A DNA stretch of 34,239 nucleotides from Rhodocyclales bacterium (GTDB lineage Bacteria; Pseudomonadota; Gammaproteobacteria; Burkholderiales; Rhodocyclaceae), in NCBI GenBank assembly GCA_016192435.1, contig JACPUD010000102.1, positions 1 to 34,239 on the forward strand, read 5' to 3'. The notes under the pieces are model-generated. The model saw only the letters and a list, made by a program, of their open reading frames with translations, did no database searches and was not told the origin of the DNA. Numbering within the stretch: the first letter of the stretch is position 1; each line of letters begins with the position of its first letter. Below are positions 26,849 through 34,239 of the stretch, piece by piece. The position numbers and the translations under genes are program-made.

Positions 26849-27046
26849 ATGAGCAAGCTGCTTTCCATCCTCGTCGCCGCCCTGTTCGCCACCGTTTCCG
26901 CCGCTTCCTTCGCCGCCGACGCGCCGAAGAAGGAAGAGAAGAAGGCCGAAAAGGTCGAGAAGAAGGAAGAGAAGAAGGCCGAAAAGGCTGAAAAGGTCGA
27001 GAAGAAGGAAGAGAAGAAGGCCGAGAAGAAAGACGCGAAGAAGTAA
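26849..27046 (+). CDS. Exported Lys/Glu-rich protein, tandem copy 2
   Basis: Protein of 65 residues, paralogue of the gene at 26431-26637. The signal peptide is almost the same (SKLLSILVAALFATVSAASF, cut after AAD or FAA). The Lys/Glu repeat unit here is KKEEKKAEKVE rather than KKEEKKDAKAE, so the repeats have diverged or been remade while the signal peptide stayed. AAGGAG precedes the ATG. The 130 bases after the first terminator hold its own regulatory region; nothing certain was seen there. Ends at a strong terminator shared with the convergent PAP2 gene. Confidence 0.85.
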   Translation: MSKLLSILVAALFATVSAASFAADAPKKEEKKAEKVEKKEEKKAEKAEKVEKKEEKKAEKKDAKK

Positions 27047-27062
27047 ACCGCAGCTTCTCAGG

Positions 27063-27088
27063 AAAAAGCGGGCTGCGGCCCGCTTTTT
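27063..27088. terminator. Bidirectional Rho-independent terminator
   Basis: AAAAAGCGGGC and GCCCGCTTTTT form an 11-bp stem with a TGCG loop. T-tracts fall at the 3' foot on both strands, so it can stop both the Lys/Glu-rich gene and the convergent PAP2 gene. Confidence 0.92.
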
Positions 27089-27098
27089 CTTTGCCCGC

Positions 27099-27725
27099 TC
27101 AGCCGTGGCGGGCGGGGCCGGCGGCGAACATCGCCGCGCGCAGGCCGAGCACCCAGCAGGCGGCGACCAGCATTCCCGCCAGGACATCGCTGGGGTAATG
27201 CACCCGCAGGTAAACCCGCGACAGGCCCACCGCGGCCACCAGCAGCGCCAGCAGCCAGCCGGTCGCCGCACTCAGGCGCCAGCCGCGACGCGCCAGCAGG
27301 ACCCAGACGGCGAGCGCCACGGCGGTGATTTGCAGCGCATGCGCACTGGGGAATGAAAGGCTGGAAACTTCCGGGCTCAGGCCCGGGATCGCCTCGGGCC
27401 GCGGGCGGGCAATCAGCTCCTTGGCCAGATGTGCCAGGGCCGCCGCGCCGCCCAGGGCCAGCGCGAGGAAACCCGCCTCGGCCGGCGATCCGCGGCGCCA
27501 CAACAGGATCGCGGCGGCCGCCAGCGATGGCAGCAGCAAAATCAGCGAACCGAGCCAGGTCAGGCTGCGGAATCCCGCGTCGAGCACCGGTCGGCGCCAG
27601 GCGGCGGCGAGTTCCAGGCCCTGACGATCGAACGGGGCAAGGCCGGCCCCGTCGGCGCCGATCCAGAACGCAGCCACCGCCAGGAATGCCAGCGCCACAA
27701 ACCACCATGCGGTGGCCTGAAGCAC
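27099..27725 (-). CDS. PAP2-family membrane phosphatase
   Basis: Type 2 phosphatidic-acid phosphatase family protein of 208 residues with about six membrane helices. All three catalytic motifs are present: K-x6-RP in KELIARPRP, PSAH in LSFPSAHAL (A in place of the usual G), and SR-x5-H-x3-D in SRVYLRVHYPSD. It probably removes phosphate from a lipid such as undecaprenyl-PP or phosphatidate in the periplasm. The GTG start at 27725 has AGG six bases upstream; a TTG at 27737 is possible, and any ATG start would lie in the methyltransferase gene. It follows that gene by 25 bases. Confidence 0.88.
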   Translation of the reverse strand: MLQATAWWFVALAFLAVAAFWIGADGAGLAPFDRQGLELAAAWRRPVLDAGFRSLTWLGSLILLLPSLAAAAILLWRRGSPAEAGFLALALGGAAALAHLAKELIARPRPEAIPGLSPEVSSLSFPSAHALQITAVALAVWVLLARRGWRLSAATGWLLALLVAAVGLSRVYLRVHYPSDVLAGMLVAACWVLGLRAAMFAAGPARHG

Positions 27726-27750
27726 GCCGTGCCTCAAGCGTCCCGCCCGC

Positions 27751-28386
27751 TCACGTCCGCTCCGTGCGGCGCCAGACGCTCGCCAGCCAGGGCTGCTGCT
27801 CGCGGGGCAGGCCCGGCGGGCGGTAGTAATGCTCGAGTTCGGCGAAGCCCGCTGCGGCCAGATAGCCGCGCCATGCCGCAAGATCGTAATAGGCGCCGTA
27901 GCGCTCGCCGCCGATACTCTCCTGGTTTTCGCCGCGCGGATTCGAGCTGAACAGCACGCCGTCCGGCTTCAGCGTCGCATGCAATTGGCGCAGCACCCGC
28001 GGCAGTTCCTGCATCGGCACATGGAACAGCGAGGCATTGGCGAACACGCCGTCGAAGCGGGCCGGCGGCAGCTCGAGGGCCAGAAAATCCTGCTGCCAGA
28101 CTTCGCCGACGGCGTGGGCACGCGCCATGTCGGCCAGCGCCGGCGCGCCTTCGAGACCGACCACGCAATGCCCGCGGCGGGCGAAGGCCAGCAGGTCGCG
28201 GCCCGGACCGCAGCCGAAATCCAGAATCGTGAATGGCGGCGTGCCCTGTATATGGCGCAGCAGCGCCGCGATGTTCTGCTCCACGTCGTGATCGCGCGTG
28301 CCTTCCCAGAAGGCCTGGGCACGCGAGTGGTAGTGCCGCAAAGTGCGGGCGACGATCTGCTGCAGGGTGTCGGGATCGAGTGTCAT
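27751..28386 (-). CDS. Class I SAM-dependent methyltransferase
   Basis: Protein of 211 residues with a Rossmann-type methyltransferase fold. Motif I is TILDFGCGPGRDLLAFARRG (53-72), the acidic end of strand 2 is GLEGAP (78-83), and FDGVFANASLFHVP carries motif IV. The C-terminal part has YYDLAAWRGYLAAAGF and EHYYRPPGLPREQQPWLA. It is like ubiquinone/tellurite-type small-molecule methyltransferases; no substrate can be named. ATG at 28386 is chosen because the 22 residues further upstream are encoded partly by a dispersed-repeat copy and do not look conserved. It is probably co-transcribed with the PAP2 gene. Confidence 0.85.
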   Translation of the reverse strand: MTLDPDTLQQIVARTLRHYHSRAQAFWEGTRDHDVEQNIAALLRHIQGTPPFTILDFGCGPGRDLLAFARRGHCVVGLEGAPALADMARAHAVGEVWQQDFLALELPPARFDGVFANASLFHVPMQELPRVLRQLHATLKPDGVLFSSNPRGENQESIGGERYGAYYDLAAWRGYLAAAGFAELEHYYRPPGLPREQQPWLASVWRRTERT

Positions 28387-28423
28387 GTGTGGCTCGCGGC
28401 ACGGACGCGACAGCTTACCTCTT

Positions 28424-28450
28424 CGCCGTGGCGCCAGCACCAACTCTTGC
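28424..28450 (+). repeat. Dispersed 27-bp motif, copy 7 (intergenic)
   Basis: CGCCGT-GGCGCC-AGCACCAACTCTTGC; 14 of 15 right-block bases match. It lies upstream of the methyltransferase gene, between that gene and the pnt terminator. Confidence 0.8.
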
Positions 28451-28471
28451 ACCGCGCGAGCCGGCCCCCAT

Positions 28472-28501
28472 AAAAAACGCCACGGCGAGCCGTGGCGTTT
28501 T
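28472..28501 (-). terminator. Rho-independent terminator of pntAB
   Basis: A perfect 12-bp stem (AAAACGCCACGG with CCGTGGCGTTTT) has a 4-nt loop and is followed on the minus strand by six T residues. It lies 16 bases after the pntB stop. Confidence 0.92.
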
Positions 28502-28517
28502 GCGCAAGCGACAGGCT

Positions 28518-29930
28518 TCAGGACTTCAGCGCGACCAGCACCTCGTCCAGCATCTTCTTCGCATCGCCGAACAGCATGCGATTGTTCTCCTTGTAGAACA
28601 GCGGATTGTCGACCCCGGCGTAGCCCGAGGCCATCGAGCGCTTCATGACGATCGAGGTCTTGGCCTTCCAGACTTCGAGCACCGGCATGCCTGCGATCGG
28701 GCTGGTCGGGTCGTCCTGCGCCGCCGGGTTCACGATGTCGTTGGCGCCGATCACCATGGCCACGTCGGTATCGGGGAAGTCGTCGTTGAGCTCGTCCATT
28801 TCCATCACGATGTCGTAGGGCACCTTGGCTTCGGCCAGCAGCACGTTCATGTGGCCGGGCATGCGCCCCGCCACCGGATGGATGCCGAAGCGGATATTGA
28901 CGCCCTTCTCGCGCAGATGCTTGGTGATTTCATACACCGTGTGCTGCGCCTGCGCCACCGCCATGCCGTAGCCGGGAACGATGATCACGCTCTTGGCTTC
29001 CTTGAGCAGTTCCGCCGTCTCGGCGGCGCTGATCGGCGCCACCTCGCCGGCCGGCGCCGCGGCGTCGCCCTTGGCCGCCGGCGTGCCGCCGCCGGTACCG
29101 AAGCCGCCGGCAATGACGCTGATGAAGTTGCGGTTCATCGCACGGCACATGATGTAGGACAGGATCGCGCCGGAGGAACCCACCAGCGCGCCGACCACGA
29201 TCAGCAAGTCGTTGGAGAGCATGAAGCCGGTCGCCGCCGCGGCCCAGCCCGAGTAGCTGTTGAGCATCGAGACCACCACCGGCATGTCGGCGCCGCCGAT
29301 CGCCATCACCATGTGGATGCCGAACAAGAGCGCGATCACGGTCATCACGACCAGCGGCGTCATGCCGTCGGCGATGCTGTGGGCGTTGATGAACTCGCGG
29401 CCGAACCAGATCACCACCAGCAGACCGGCGAGGTTCATCCAGTGGCGCCCCGGCAGCAGCATCGGCGAACCACCGATCTTGCCCGACAGCTTGCCGAAGG
29501 CGATCAGCGAACCGGAGAAGGTCACCGCGCCGATCAGGATGCCGATGTAGATTTCCATCTCGTGGATCGACTTTTCGGCGCCGACAAGCGGATTCGAGGT
29601 GTCGATGTAGCTCGCATAGCCGACCAGGCAGGCCGCGAGGCCGACCAGGCTGTGCATCAGCGCCACCAGTTCGGGCATCTGCGTCATCTTGACGACCTTG
29701 GCCGCATACAGGCCGACCGCGCCGCCGACCACCATGGCGCCGATGATCCATGGGTAGCCTGCCGCCGTCACGCGCGGGCCGAACACCGTGGCCAGCACGG
29801 CGATGGCCATGCCGATCATGCCGAACAGATTGCCGCGACGCGAGCTCTCGGGATTCGAAAGTCCGCCCAGGCTGAGGATGAAAAGGATGGTTGCTCCGAT
29901 GTAGGAGACGGTTGCTAAATTACCTGACAT
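28518..29930 (-). CDS. pntB: NAD(P) transhydrogenase beta subunit
   Basis: Beta subunit of the proton-translocating transhydrogenase, 470 residues. With PntA it moves hydride between NADH and NADP+ using the proton gradient. The first 260 residues form about nine membrane helices (start [21 protein letters not shown]). The C-terminal domain III binds NADP(H): [20 protein letters not shown], then [37 protein letters not shown], and [14 protein letters not shown] near the end. GGAG lies before the ATG at 29930. It is separated from pntA by 102 bases with two hairpins. The terminator follows. Confidence 0.97.
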   Translation of the reverse strand: MSGNLATVSYIGATILFILSLGGLSNPESSRRGNLFGMIGMAIAVLATVFGPRVTAAGYPWIIGAMVVGGAVGLYAAKVVKMTQMPELVALMHSLVGLAACLVGYASYIDTSNPLVGAEKSIHEMEIYIGILIGAVTFSGSLIAFGKLSGKIGGSPMLLPGRHWMNLAGLLVVIWFGREFINAHSIADGMTPLVVMTVIALLFGIHMVMAIGGADMPVVVSMLNSYSGWAAAATGFMLSNDLLIVVGALVGSSGAILSYIMCRAMNRNFISVIAGGFGTGGGTPAAKGDAAAPAGEVAPISAAETAELLKEAKSVIIVPGYGMAVAQAQHTVYEITKHLREKGVNIRFGIHPVAGRMPGHMNVLLAEAKVPYDIVMEMDELNDDFPDTDVAMVIGANDIVNPAAQDDPTSPIAGMPVLEVWKAKTSIVMKRSMASGYAGVDNPLFYKENNRMLFGDAKKMLDEVLVALKS

Positions 29931-29943
29931 GTGTTTCTCCGAA

Positions 29944-29968
29944 GGGCCGTCCCGAGGAGCAACGGCCC
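29944..29968. repeat. Inverted repeat in the pntA-pntB gap
   Basis: GGGCCGT (29944-29950) and ACGGCCC (29962-29968) form a perfect 7-bp stem with an 11-nt loop. It sits 14 bases upstream of the pntB ATG, close to the GGAG ribosome-binding site, so it may affect pntB translation. Confidence 0.45.
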
Positions 29969-29998
29969 ATAAAGTTTGAGCGCAGCGAACAGTGGTAA

Positions 29999-30026
29999 CC
30001 CCCTTGCCTGGCAAGGGGGGCGGGGG
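29999..30026. repeat. GC-rich hairpin repeat, copy 3, in the pntA-pntB gap
   Basis: CCCCCTTGCC (29999-30008) and GGCAAGGGGG (30010-30019) are complementary with a single-base centre, followed by GCGGGGGG. It has the same stem-plus-G-tail layout as 5365-5395 and 23182-23210. It lies just after the pntA stop. Confidence 0.6.
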
Positions 30027-30032
30027 GCATGC

Positions 30033-31628
30033 TCATTTCCTGAACATGGCCAGCATGCGCTGGGTCACGGCGAAGCCGCCGAACATGTTGACCGAGGTGA
30101 GCACGATGCCCACCACGGCCAGCCAGCGTATCCACTGGTCGGGCGGCAGGCCGCCGGCGAGCGGCGGCGCGATCTGCACCAGGGCGCCGATGGCGATGAT
30201 GCTGGAGATCGCGTTGGTCACGCTCATCAGCGGCGTGTGCAGGGCCGGCGTCACGTTCCACACCACCATGTAGCCGACAAAGCAGGCCAGCACGAAAACC
30301 GTGAAGTGGGCGAGGAAAGCCTGCGGCGCATTGGCGCCGACGAACCAGAACAGCGCGGCGGCAACGCCGAACATGATGGCCAGCTTGTTGCCCGCCATCG
30401 GTTCGGAGGCAGCCCCGTGACCGTGGCCCTTCTTCGCCTGCACCACGGCTGCCGCCGGCTTCGCCGGGGCGGCGGCGACCGGCTTGGGCGCCGGAGGCGG
30501 CCAGGTGACTTCGCCGTTCTTGATCACGGTCAGGCCGCGGATGGCCTCGTCTTCCATATTGACGTCGAGGCTGCCGTCGTCTTTGACGCTTTGCGTCTTG
30601 CACAGCTCCTCGGCGAGCCGGAACAGGTTGGTGGCATACAGCGTCGACGACTGCTTGGCCAGGCGCGAGGTCAGGTCGGTGTAGCCGACGATGGTCACGC
30701 CGTGCTTCACCACCGTTTTCCCGGCCTCGGTCAGTTCGCAGTTGCCGCCGCGCTCGGCCGCCATGTCGACGATCACGCTGCCCGGCTTCATGCTCTGCAC
30801 CATCTCGGCGGTGATCAGCCGTGGCGCGGGCTTGCCCGGAATCAGCGCGGTGGTGATGATGATGTCTACCTCGCGCGCCTGCTTGGCGTACATCTCGCGC
30901 TGGGCCTGCTGGAAGCCTTCGCTCATGACCTTGGCGTAACCGCCGCCGCCGGAACCTTCTTCCTCGTATTCGACCTTGACGAATTCGCCGCCCAGCGACA
31001 CGACCTGGTCGGCCACTTCGGCACGCGTGTCGTTGGCGCGCACGATGGCGCCGAGGCCGGCTGCGGTGCCGATCGCCGCGAGGCCGGCGACGCCGGCACC
31101 GGCAATGAACACCTTGGCCGGCGGCACCTTGCCCGCGGCGGTGATCTGGCCGTTGAAGAAGCGGCCGAAGGCGTTGGCGGCCTCGATCACCGCGCGGTAG
31201 CCGGCGACGCCGGCCTGGGAGGTCAGCGCGTCCATTTTCTGGGCGCGCGAGAGCGTGCGCGGCAGCGCGTCGATGGCCAGCACGGTGGCCTTTTTGGCAG
31301 CGAGTTGCTGCATCAGTTCCGGGTTCTGCGCCGGCCAGACGAAACCGATCAGGGTGCCACCTTCGCGCAGCAGGCCGACTTCCTCGGTCGTCGGCACGCC
31401 TACCTTGAACACGATGTCGGACGCGGCCCACAAATTGGCGGCGCCCTCGATAACCTGGGCGCCGGCGGCGCGATAGGTATCGTCGCTGCAATTCGCACCA
31501 TCACCGGCGCCGGATTCGACGGCGACATTGAAGCCCAGCTTGATGAGTTTTTCGACGACTTCGGGTACCGTGGCCACGCGTTTTTCGCCAGCCAGCGTTT
31601 CCCGGGGAACTCCAATTGTTAGCGCCAT
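30033..31628 (-). CDS. pntA: NAD(P) transhydrogenase alpha subunit (undivided PntA)
   Basis: Alpha subunit of the transhydrogenase, 531 residues, as one chain like E. coli PntA rather than split PntAA/PntAB. Domain I binds NAD(H): the start [19 protein letters not shown], the mobile loop [20 protein letters not shown] (128-147) and the Rossmann motif [20 protein letters not shown]. An Ala/Pro/Lys linker (about 385-420, with KKGHGHG) leads to four membrane helices (about 425-525). GGGAG precedes the ATG. The leader is about 100 bases, downstream of an FNR-type site and a TATCAT -10, so it is probably induced when oxygen falls. Confidence 0.97.
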   Translation of the reverse strand: MALTIGVPRETLAGEKRVATVPEVVEKLIKLGFNVAVESGAGDGANCSDDTYRAAGAQVIEGAANLWAASDIVFKVGVPTTEEVGLLREGGTLIGFVWPAQNPELMQQLAAKKATVLAIDALPRTLSRAQKMDALTSQAGVAGYRAVIEAANAFGRFFNGQITAAGKVPPAKVFIAGAGVAGLAAIGTAAGLGAIVRANDTRAEVADQVVSLGGEFVKVEYEEEGSGGGGYAKVMSEGFQQAQREMYAKQAREVDIIITTALIPGKPAPRLITAEMVQSMKPGSVIVDMAAERGGNCELTEAGKTVVKHGVTIVGYTDLTSRLAKQSSTLYATNLFRLAEELCKTQSVKDDGSLDVNMEDEAIRGLTVIKNGEVTWPPPAPKPVAAAPAKPAAAVVQAKKGHGHGAASEPMAGNKLAIMFGVAAALFWFVGANAPQAFLAHFTVFVLACFVGYMVVWNVTPALHTPLMSVTNAISSIIAIGALVQIAPPLAGGLPPDQWIRWLAVVGIVLTSVNMFGGFAVTQRMLAMFRK

Positions 31629-31737
31629 GATTCTCCCATTTGCATGTCCATTGATAGCCCGCTCGACGAACGCCTGTTTTTGTCGTTTTCGTCCCAGCCT
31701 TGTGCGCGTTTGCCAACCCAGAGGGCGCGCCGCCGGT

Positions 31738-31743
31738 ATGATA
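31738..31743 (-). promoter_or_regulatory. -10 element of pntAB
   Basis: TATCAT on the minus strand starts 20 bases after the FNR-type site. The start point would be near 31731, placing the site centre near -40, close to the class II activator position -41.5. Confidence 0.55.
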
Positions 31744-31763
31744 CGCCTTCCTTATCAGTCTAT

Positions 31764-31777
31764 TTGATCGATATCAA
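31764..31777. promoter_or_regulatory. Perfect FNR/Anr-type site between pntA and corA
   Basis: TTGATCGATATCAA matches the FNR consensus TTGAT-N4-ATCAA at all ten fixed positions. It lies 136 bases upstream of the pntA ATG and 21 bases upstream of the corA ATG. The position relative to the -10 at 31738-31743 fits activation of pntAB; it may at the same time block corA. Confidence 0.7.
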
Positions 31778-31797
31778 TCGTCTTTCGATCGCCCGAC

Positions 31798-32898
31798 ATG
31801 ACCAGTCCAAAGCCCGGCCGTCATCGCGCCCACGGCGCCAAACGCCTCTCCCCGGCCGCCAAGGTGGGCCTCGCACCGGGCGCGCTGATCCACCTCGGCG
31901 AGCGCAAGACCGAGCAGGCCGCGATCGCGCTGATCGAGTACGGCGATGCCGAGTTGACCGAGCACCAATTCAACTCGCTGGCCGAAGCCCACAGCTACCA
32001 GCCGAAACTGCCGGTGCTCTGGCTCAACGTGCATGGCCTGCACGAACCCGAGGTGATGGCCGAGATCGGTCGCCGCTTCAAGCTGCATCCGCTGGTGCTG
32101 GAAGACATCCTCAACACCAACCAGCGACCCAAGGTCGACGACTATGGCGACTACCTGTTCATCGTCGCCCGCTTCTTCGAGATCGACGCCGGGAGCCAGC
32201 AGATCGGTTCGGACCAGGTCAGCCTGATCCTCGGGCCGAATTTCGTCCTGACTTTCCAGGAGCGGCCCAGCGGCCGCTTCGATCCGGTGCGCGAGCGCCT
32301 GCGCCAGGATCGCGGCCAGATCCGCAAGCTGGGCGCCGACTACCTCGCCTATTCGCTGCTCGACGCCGTGGTCGACCGCTATTTCACGATTCTCGAAAAC
32401 ATCGGCGAACGCACCGAAGTACTCGAAGACATGATGCTCGACCGGCCGCGGCCGGGTGCGCTGCAGCTCGTGCATCAATTGAAGCGCGAGACGCTGAACC
32501 TGCGCCGCTCGATCTGGCCGCTGCGCGAAGTGATCAACAGCCTGACCCGCGCCGACGAGCGCTTCTTCCGCGCCGAAACCCGACCCTACCTGCGCGACGT
32601 GTACGACCACACGGTGCACGCCATCGAATCCCTCGAAGCCAATCGCGACATGATCGCCGGCATGCTCGACATCTACCTGTCGGCGATCAGCAACCGGGTC
32701 AACCAGGAAGTCCGCGCGCTGACCGTGGTCGCCATCATCTTCATGCCGGCGACGCTGATCTCGGGCATCTTCGGCATGAACTTCAAGACCATGCCGCTGC
32801 TTGATTGGCCAACCGGATTTTTTGTCGCCATCGGCATGATGGCGACAGTGGCGACCACGCTCTCGATAATCTTCTGGCGCCGCCGCTGGCTAGCGTGA
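31798..32898 (+). CDS. corA: CorA-family magnesium/cobalt channel
   Basis: Protein of 366 residues forming a pentameric divalent-cation channel in the inner membrane. The long cytoplasmic part has the funnel features HPLVLEDILNTNQRPKVDDY (about 97-116) and the long helix LKRETLNLRRSIWPLREVIN. Two C-terminal helices carry the pore signature GMN in ISGIFGMNFKTMP, and the protein ends in basic residues WRRRWLA. The ATG at 31798 is used; the leader holds the FNR-type site. Its stop overlaps the stop of the convergent last gene by nine bases. Mg2+ is the likely ion, by family. Confidence 0.95.
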   Translation: MTSPKPGRHRAHGAKRLSPAAKVGLAPGALIHLGERKTEQAAIALIEYGDAELTEHQFNSLAEAHSYQPKLPVLWLNVHGLHEPEVMAEIGRRFKLHPLVLEDILNTNQRPKVDDYGDYLFIVARFFEIDAGSQQIGSDQVSLILGPNFVLTFQERPSGRFDPVRERLRQDRGQIRKLGADYLAYSLLDAVVDRYFTILENIGERTEVLEDMMLDRPRPGALQLVHQLKRETLNLRRSIWPLREVINSLTRADERFFRAETRPYLRDVYDHTVHAIESLEANRDMIAGMLDIYLSAISNRVNQEVRALTVVAIIFMPATLISGIFGMNFKTMPLLDWPTGFFVAIGMMATVATTLSIIFWRRRWLA

Positions 32899-34239
32899 CG
32901 CGGCCGCCGGCGCCGGCCAGTCGCGGCACAGCAGCCGCCAGCGCTCGGTAGCGTATTCGCCGCTCTTGCAGGCCGTCTCGGCGATGCGCCCGCGCGCCTG
33001 CCACAGCGCCATGATCGCGGGCGTGCGCCGCGATTCCGAAATCAGCAGCAAACCCGTTGCGCCGCGCCGGCCGAGGATGTCGGAGCCGCCGGCGTCCTTG
33101 CCGAACTTGCCCGCCGCCACGCCGTCGAAAGCCTCGAACCAGACCTTGACCGCCGGCCAATGCTCGTGCGCGAAGGCGATGCGGATATGGCGCAGGCCCT
33201 CGGCGCCGAAAAAGAAGGTGATCGCCTGCGAGGGTATGCCGTCGATGTTGTTGGCCAGCGTCCAGCACACTTGCGTGTCGCTGGCCTCGACCTGCTCGTT
33301 GCGGCCGAGCTCGCCATAGCAGCGCATGCGGAAGCCAGCCGCGGACAGACGCTGGCGGATCTCCGCCATGGCCATGCCGCCGGCGAAATCGTCGAAGCGG
33401 TATTTCCAGGCCGGCGCCGCCTGGCGCTCCGCCTCGTCCTCGGCCAGCCAGCGGTCCGACTGGTGGCCCCGGGCCCACCAGACCGCCCACAGGCCGATCA
33501 GCAGCAGGATGCCGATGCGCGCCGGCAGCCAGTTGCGCACCAGGGGAGGCTCGCGCCGTAGCGCCAGCGCCAACTCTTGCGGCGCCGCCGCAGCCTTGTC
33601 GCGTGCGGCATACATCAGCGCGCCGATCACGGCAATGACGATGCCGGCGCTGGCCGTCACCGCCGCGGAGAACAACGTCGGCCACCAGACCGCAGGCAAC
33701 GCGGCCAGGGCCGCCAGCGTGCCGCCGAGCACGAAGAATCCGCCCAGCAGCGCGAGGCCCCCATGCGGACGGGCCGGCGCGGCGCCCGCCGCGGCCGGGC
33801 CGAGGCTCGCCCTTTCGATCGCGTTTTCGTTGGCGAAGCCGATCGCGGCGACGAAGATCCAGCCCAGCACCCCGGCCACCGCCCGCCACGGCCCGAAATC
33901 CGACGCCTGCGGGTAGCGGATGCCGGCCAGCAGCAGGCCGAACGACAGCCCCGCCAGAATCCAGCCCAGGCGCGCGCCCCAGAGGCCGCAGCGGCGATAG
34001 GCGGCCTCGTTGCGCCGCCTGTCGTAGTGATCGACGACGACCGAAACCAGCACCGCCGCGCCGCACAGCATCGCCGCGGCCATGACCCAGGCCGCCACGC
34101 CGTGCAGATGCAGTGCTCCGGTCTTGGTCGGCAGCACCAGATCGTCGACCATGACCCCGATCGCGCCCCAGGCGATCAGCGCCAGCGCGCCGAAGCCGCG
34201 CAGCAGGCGCGCGCTGAGCGGGACATGGTTGGGCGTGTA
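32890..34239 (-). CDS. Multi-helix membrane protein, unknown function (5' end beyond right edge)
   Basis: The frame is open to the right edge, giving 449 codons here; an internal ATG at 34152 would give 420, but the 29 codons before it continue membrane-protein-like sequence (LLRGFGALALIAWGAIGVMV), so the true start is probably outside. About seven hydrophobic segments occur in the first 240 residues, then a soluble C-terminal domain of about 200 residues (KYRFDDFAGGMAMAEIRQRL, WKVWFEAFDG-like region, two or more cysteines) on one side of the membrane. No family is recognised. A copy of the dispersed motif lies in the linker between helices (QELALALRR). It converges on corA with overlapping stops. 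Confidence 0.75.
   Translation of the reverse strand, partial: YTPNHVPLSARLLRGFGALALIAWGAIGVMVDDLVLPTKTGALHLHGVAAWVMAAAMLCGAAVLVSVVVDHYDRRRNEAAYRRCGLWGARLGWILAGLSFGLLLAGIRYPQASDFGPWRAVAGVLGWIFVAAIGFANENAIERASLGPAAAGAAPARPHGGLALLGGFFVLGGTLAALAALPAVWWPTLFSAAVTASAGIVIAVIGALMYAARDKAAAAPQELALALRREPPLVRNWLPARIGILLLIGLWAVWWARGHQSDRWLAEDEAERQAAPAWKYRFDDFAGGMAMAEIRQRLSAAGFRMRCYGELGRNEQVEASDTQVCWTLANNIDGIPSQAITFFFGAEGLRHIRIAFAHEHWPAVKVWFEAFDGVAAGKFGKDAGGSDILGRRGATGLLLISESRRTPAIMALWQARGRIAETACKSGEYATERWRLLCRDWPAPAAASR
33554..33580 (+). repeat. Dispersed 27-bp motif, copy 8
   Basis: CGCCGT-AGCGCC-AGCGCCAACTCTTGC; full match in both blocks. It encodes QELALALRR on the opposite strand in a cytoplasmic linker of the last membrane protein. 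Confidence 0.82.

Noticed and set aside
26520..27045. Possible CRISPR or tandem DNA repeat array
   Set aside because: The repetition comes from Lys/Glu codons in two small genes; there are no spacers or constant repeat units.
26360..27271. Upstream extension of the TPR gene frame to 703 codons
   Set aside because: The extension is antisense to the two Lys/Glu-rich genes and their terminators; a proper signal peptide starts at 26359.

Overview
The window looks like chromosome from a GC-rich betaproteobacterium, most like the Rhodocyclales/Burkholderiales. This is inferred from gene order and protein families, not from a marker gene. The clues are a TRAP transporter of the keto-acid/chloroaromatic type, rsmI next to yraN-gmhA-dolP, an MFS-ssb pair close to uvrA, a complete PntAB transhydrogenase, and a class A RNase P RNA. 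A perfect FNR-type site in front of pntAB suggests a facultative anaerobe.

Layout. 1-2.3 kb (minus): dctP-dctQM TRAP transporter with a hairpin attenuator between dctP and dctQ. 2.4-3.2 kb (plus): divergent GntR/FCD regulator; one 11-bp palindrome forms the -35 element of both divergent promoters. 3.3-4.4 kb: TerC-like metal exporter overlapping a universal stress protein. 4.4-5.3 kb (minus): EamA transporter. 5.4-8.5 kb (minus): rsmI-pyrC-DUF3025-rnpB, with the rnpB promoter inside the DUF3025 gene. 8.5-11.1 kb (plus): yraN, a signal-peptide HIRAN protein, gmhA/diaA-like isomerase, dolP and rfaE2, a block linking envelope lipoprotein and ADP-heptose functions. 11.2-12.5 kb (minus): orphan membrane-anchored TAXI receptor. 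12.7-14.7 kb (plus): AsmA. 14.7-16.4 kb (minus): MFS-ssb. 16.7-20.0 kb (plus): an accessory cassette between MFS-ssb and uvrA, made of a papain-like protease fused to an alpha/beta hydrolase, two exported small proteins and a membrane-anchored four-cysteine protein. 20.2-24.0 kb: uvrA and two small unknown genes. 24.0-26.4 kb (minus): TPR protein and HupE/UreJ-like membrane protein with an EF-hand loop. 26.4-27.1 kb: two tandemly duplicated Lys/Glu-rich exported proteins, each with its own terminator. 27.1-28.4 kb (minus): methyltransferase and PAP2 phosphatase. 28.5-31.6 kb (minus): pntA-pntB. 31.8-32.9 kb (plus): CorA. 32.9 kb to the right edge (minus): a membrane protein cut by the window.

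The most unusual signal is not a gene. A roughly 27-bp motif, CGCCGT-N6-AGCGCCAACTCTTGC, occurs eight times in 34 kb with fixed internal spacing, in coding, gene-edge and intergenic positions. In rsmI it lies inside conserved protein sequence without adding length, so it looks selected or tolerated in place, like an uptake or chromosome-organisation signal, rather than inserted. The second candidate for an undescribed system is the protease-hydrolase cassette at 16.7-20.0 kb.

No tRNA, transposase, phage gene or CRISPR array was seen. No gene-free stretch exceeds 300 bases; the longest gaps are 16448-16722, 19996-20241, 26638-26848 and 12538-12742.
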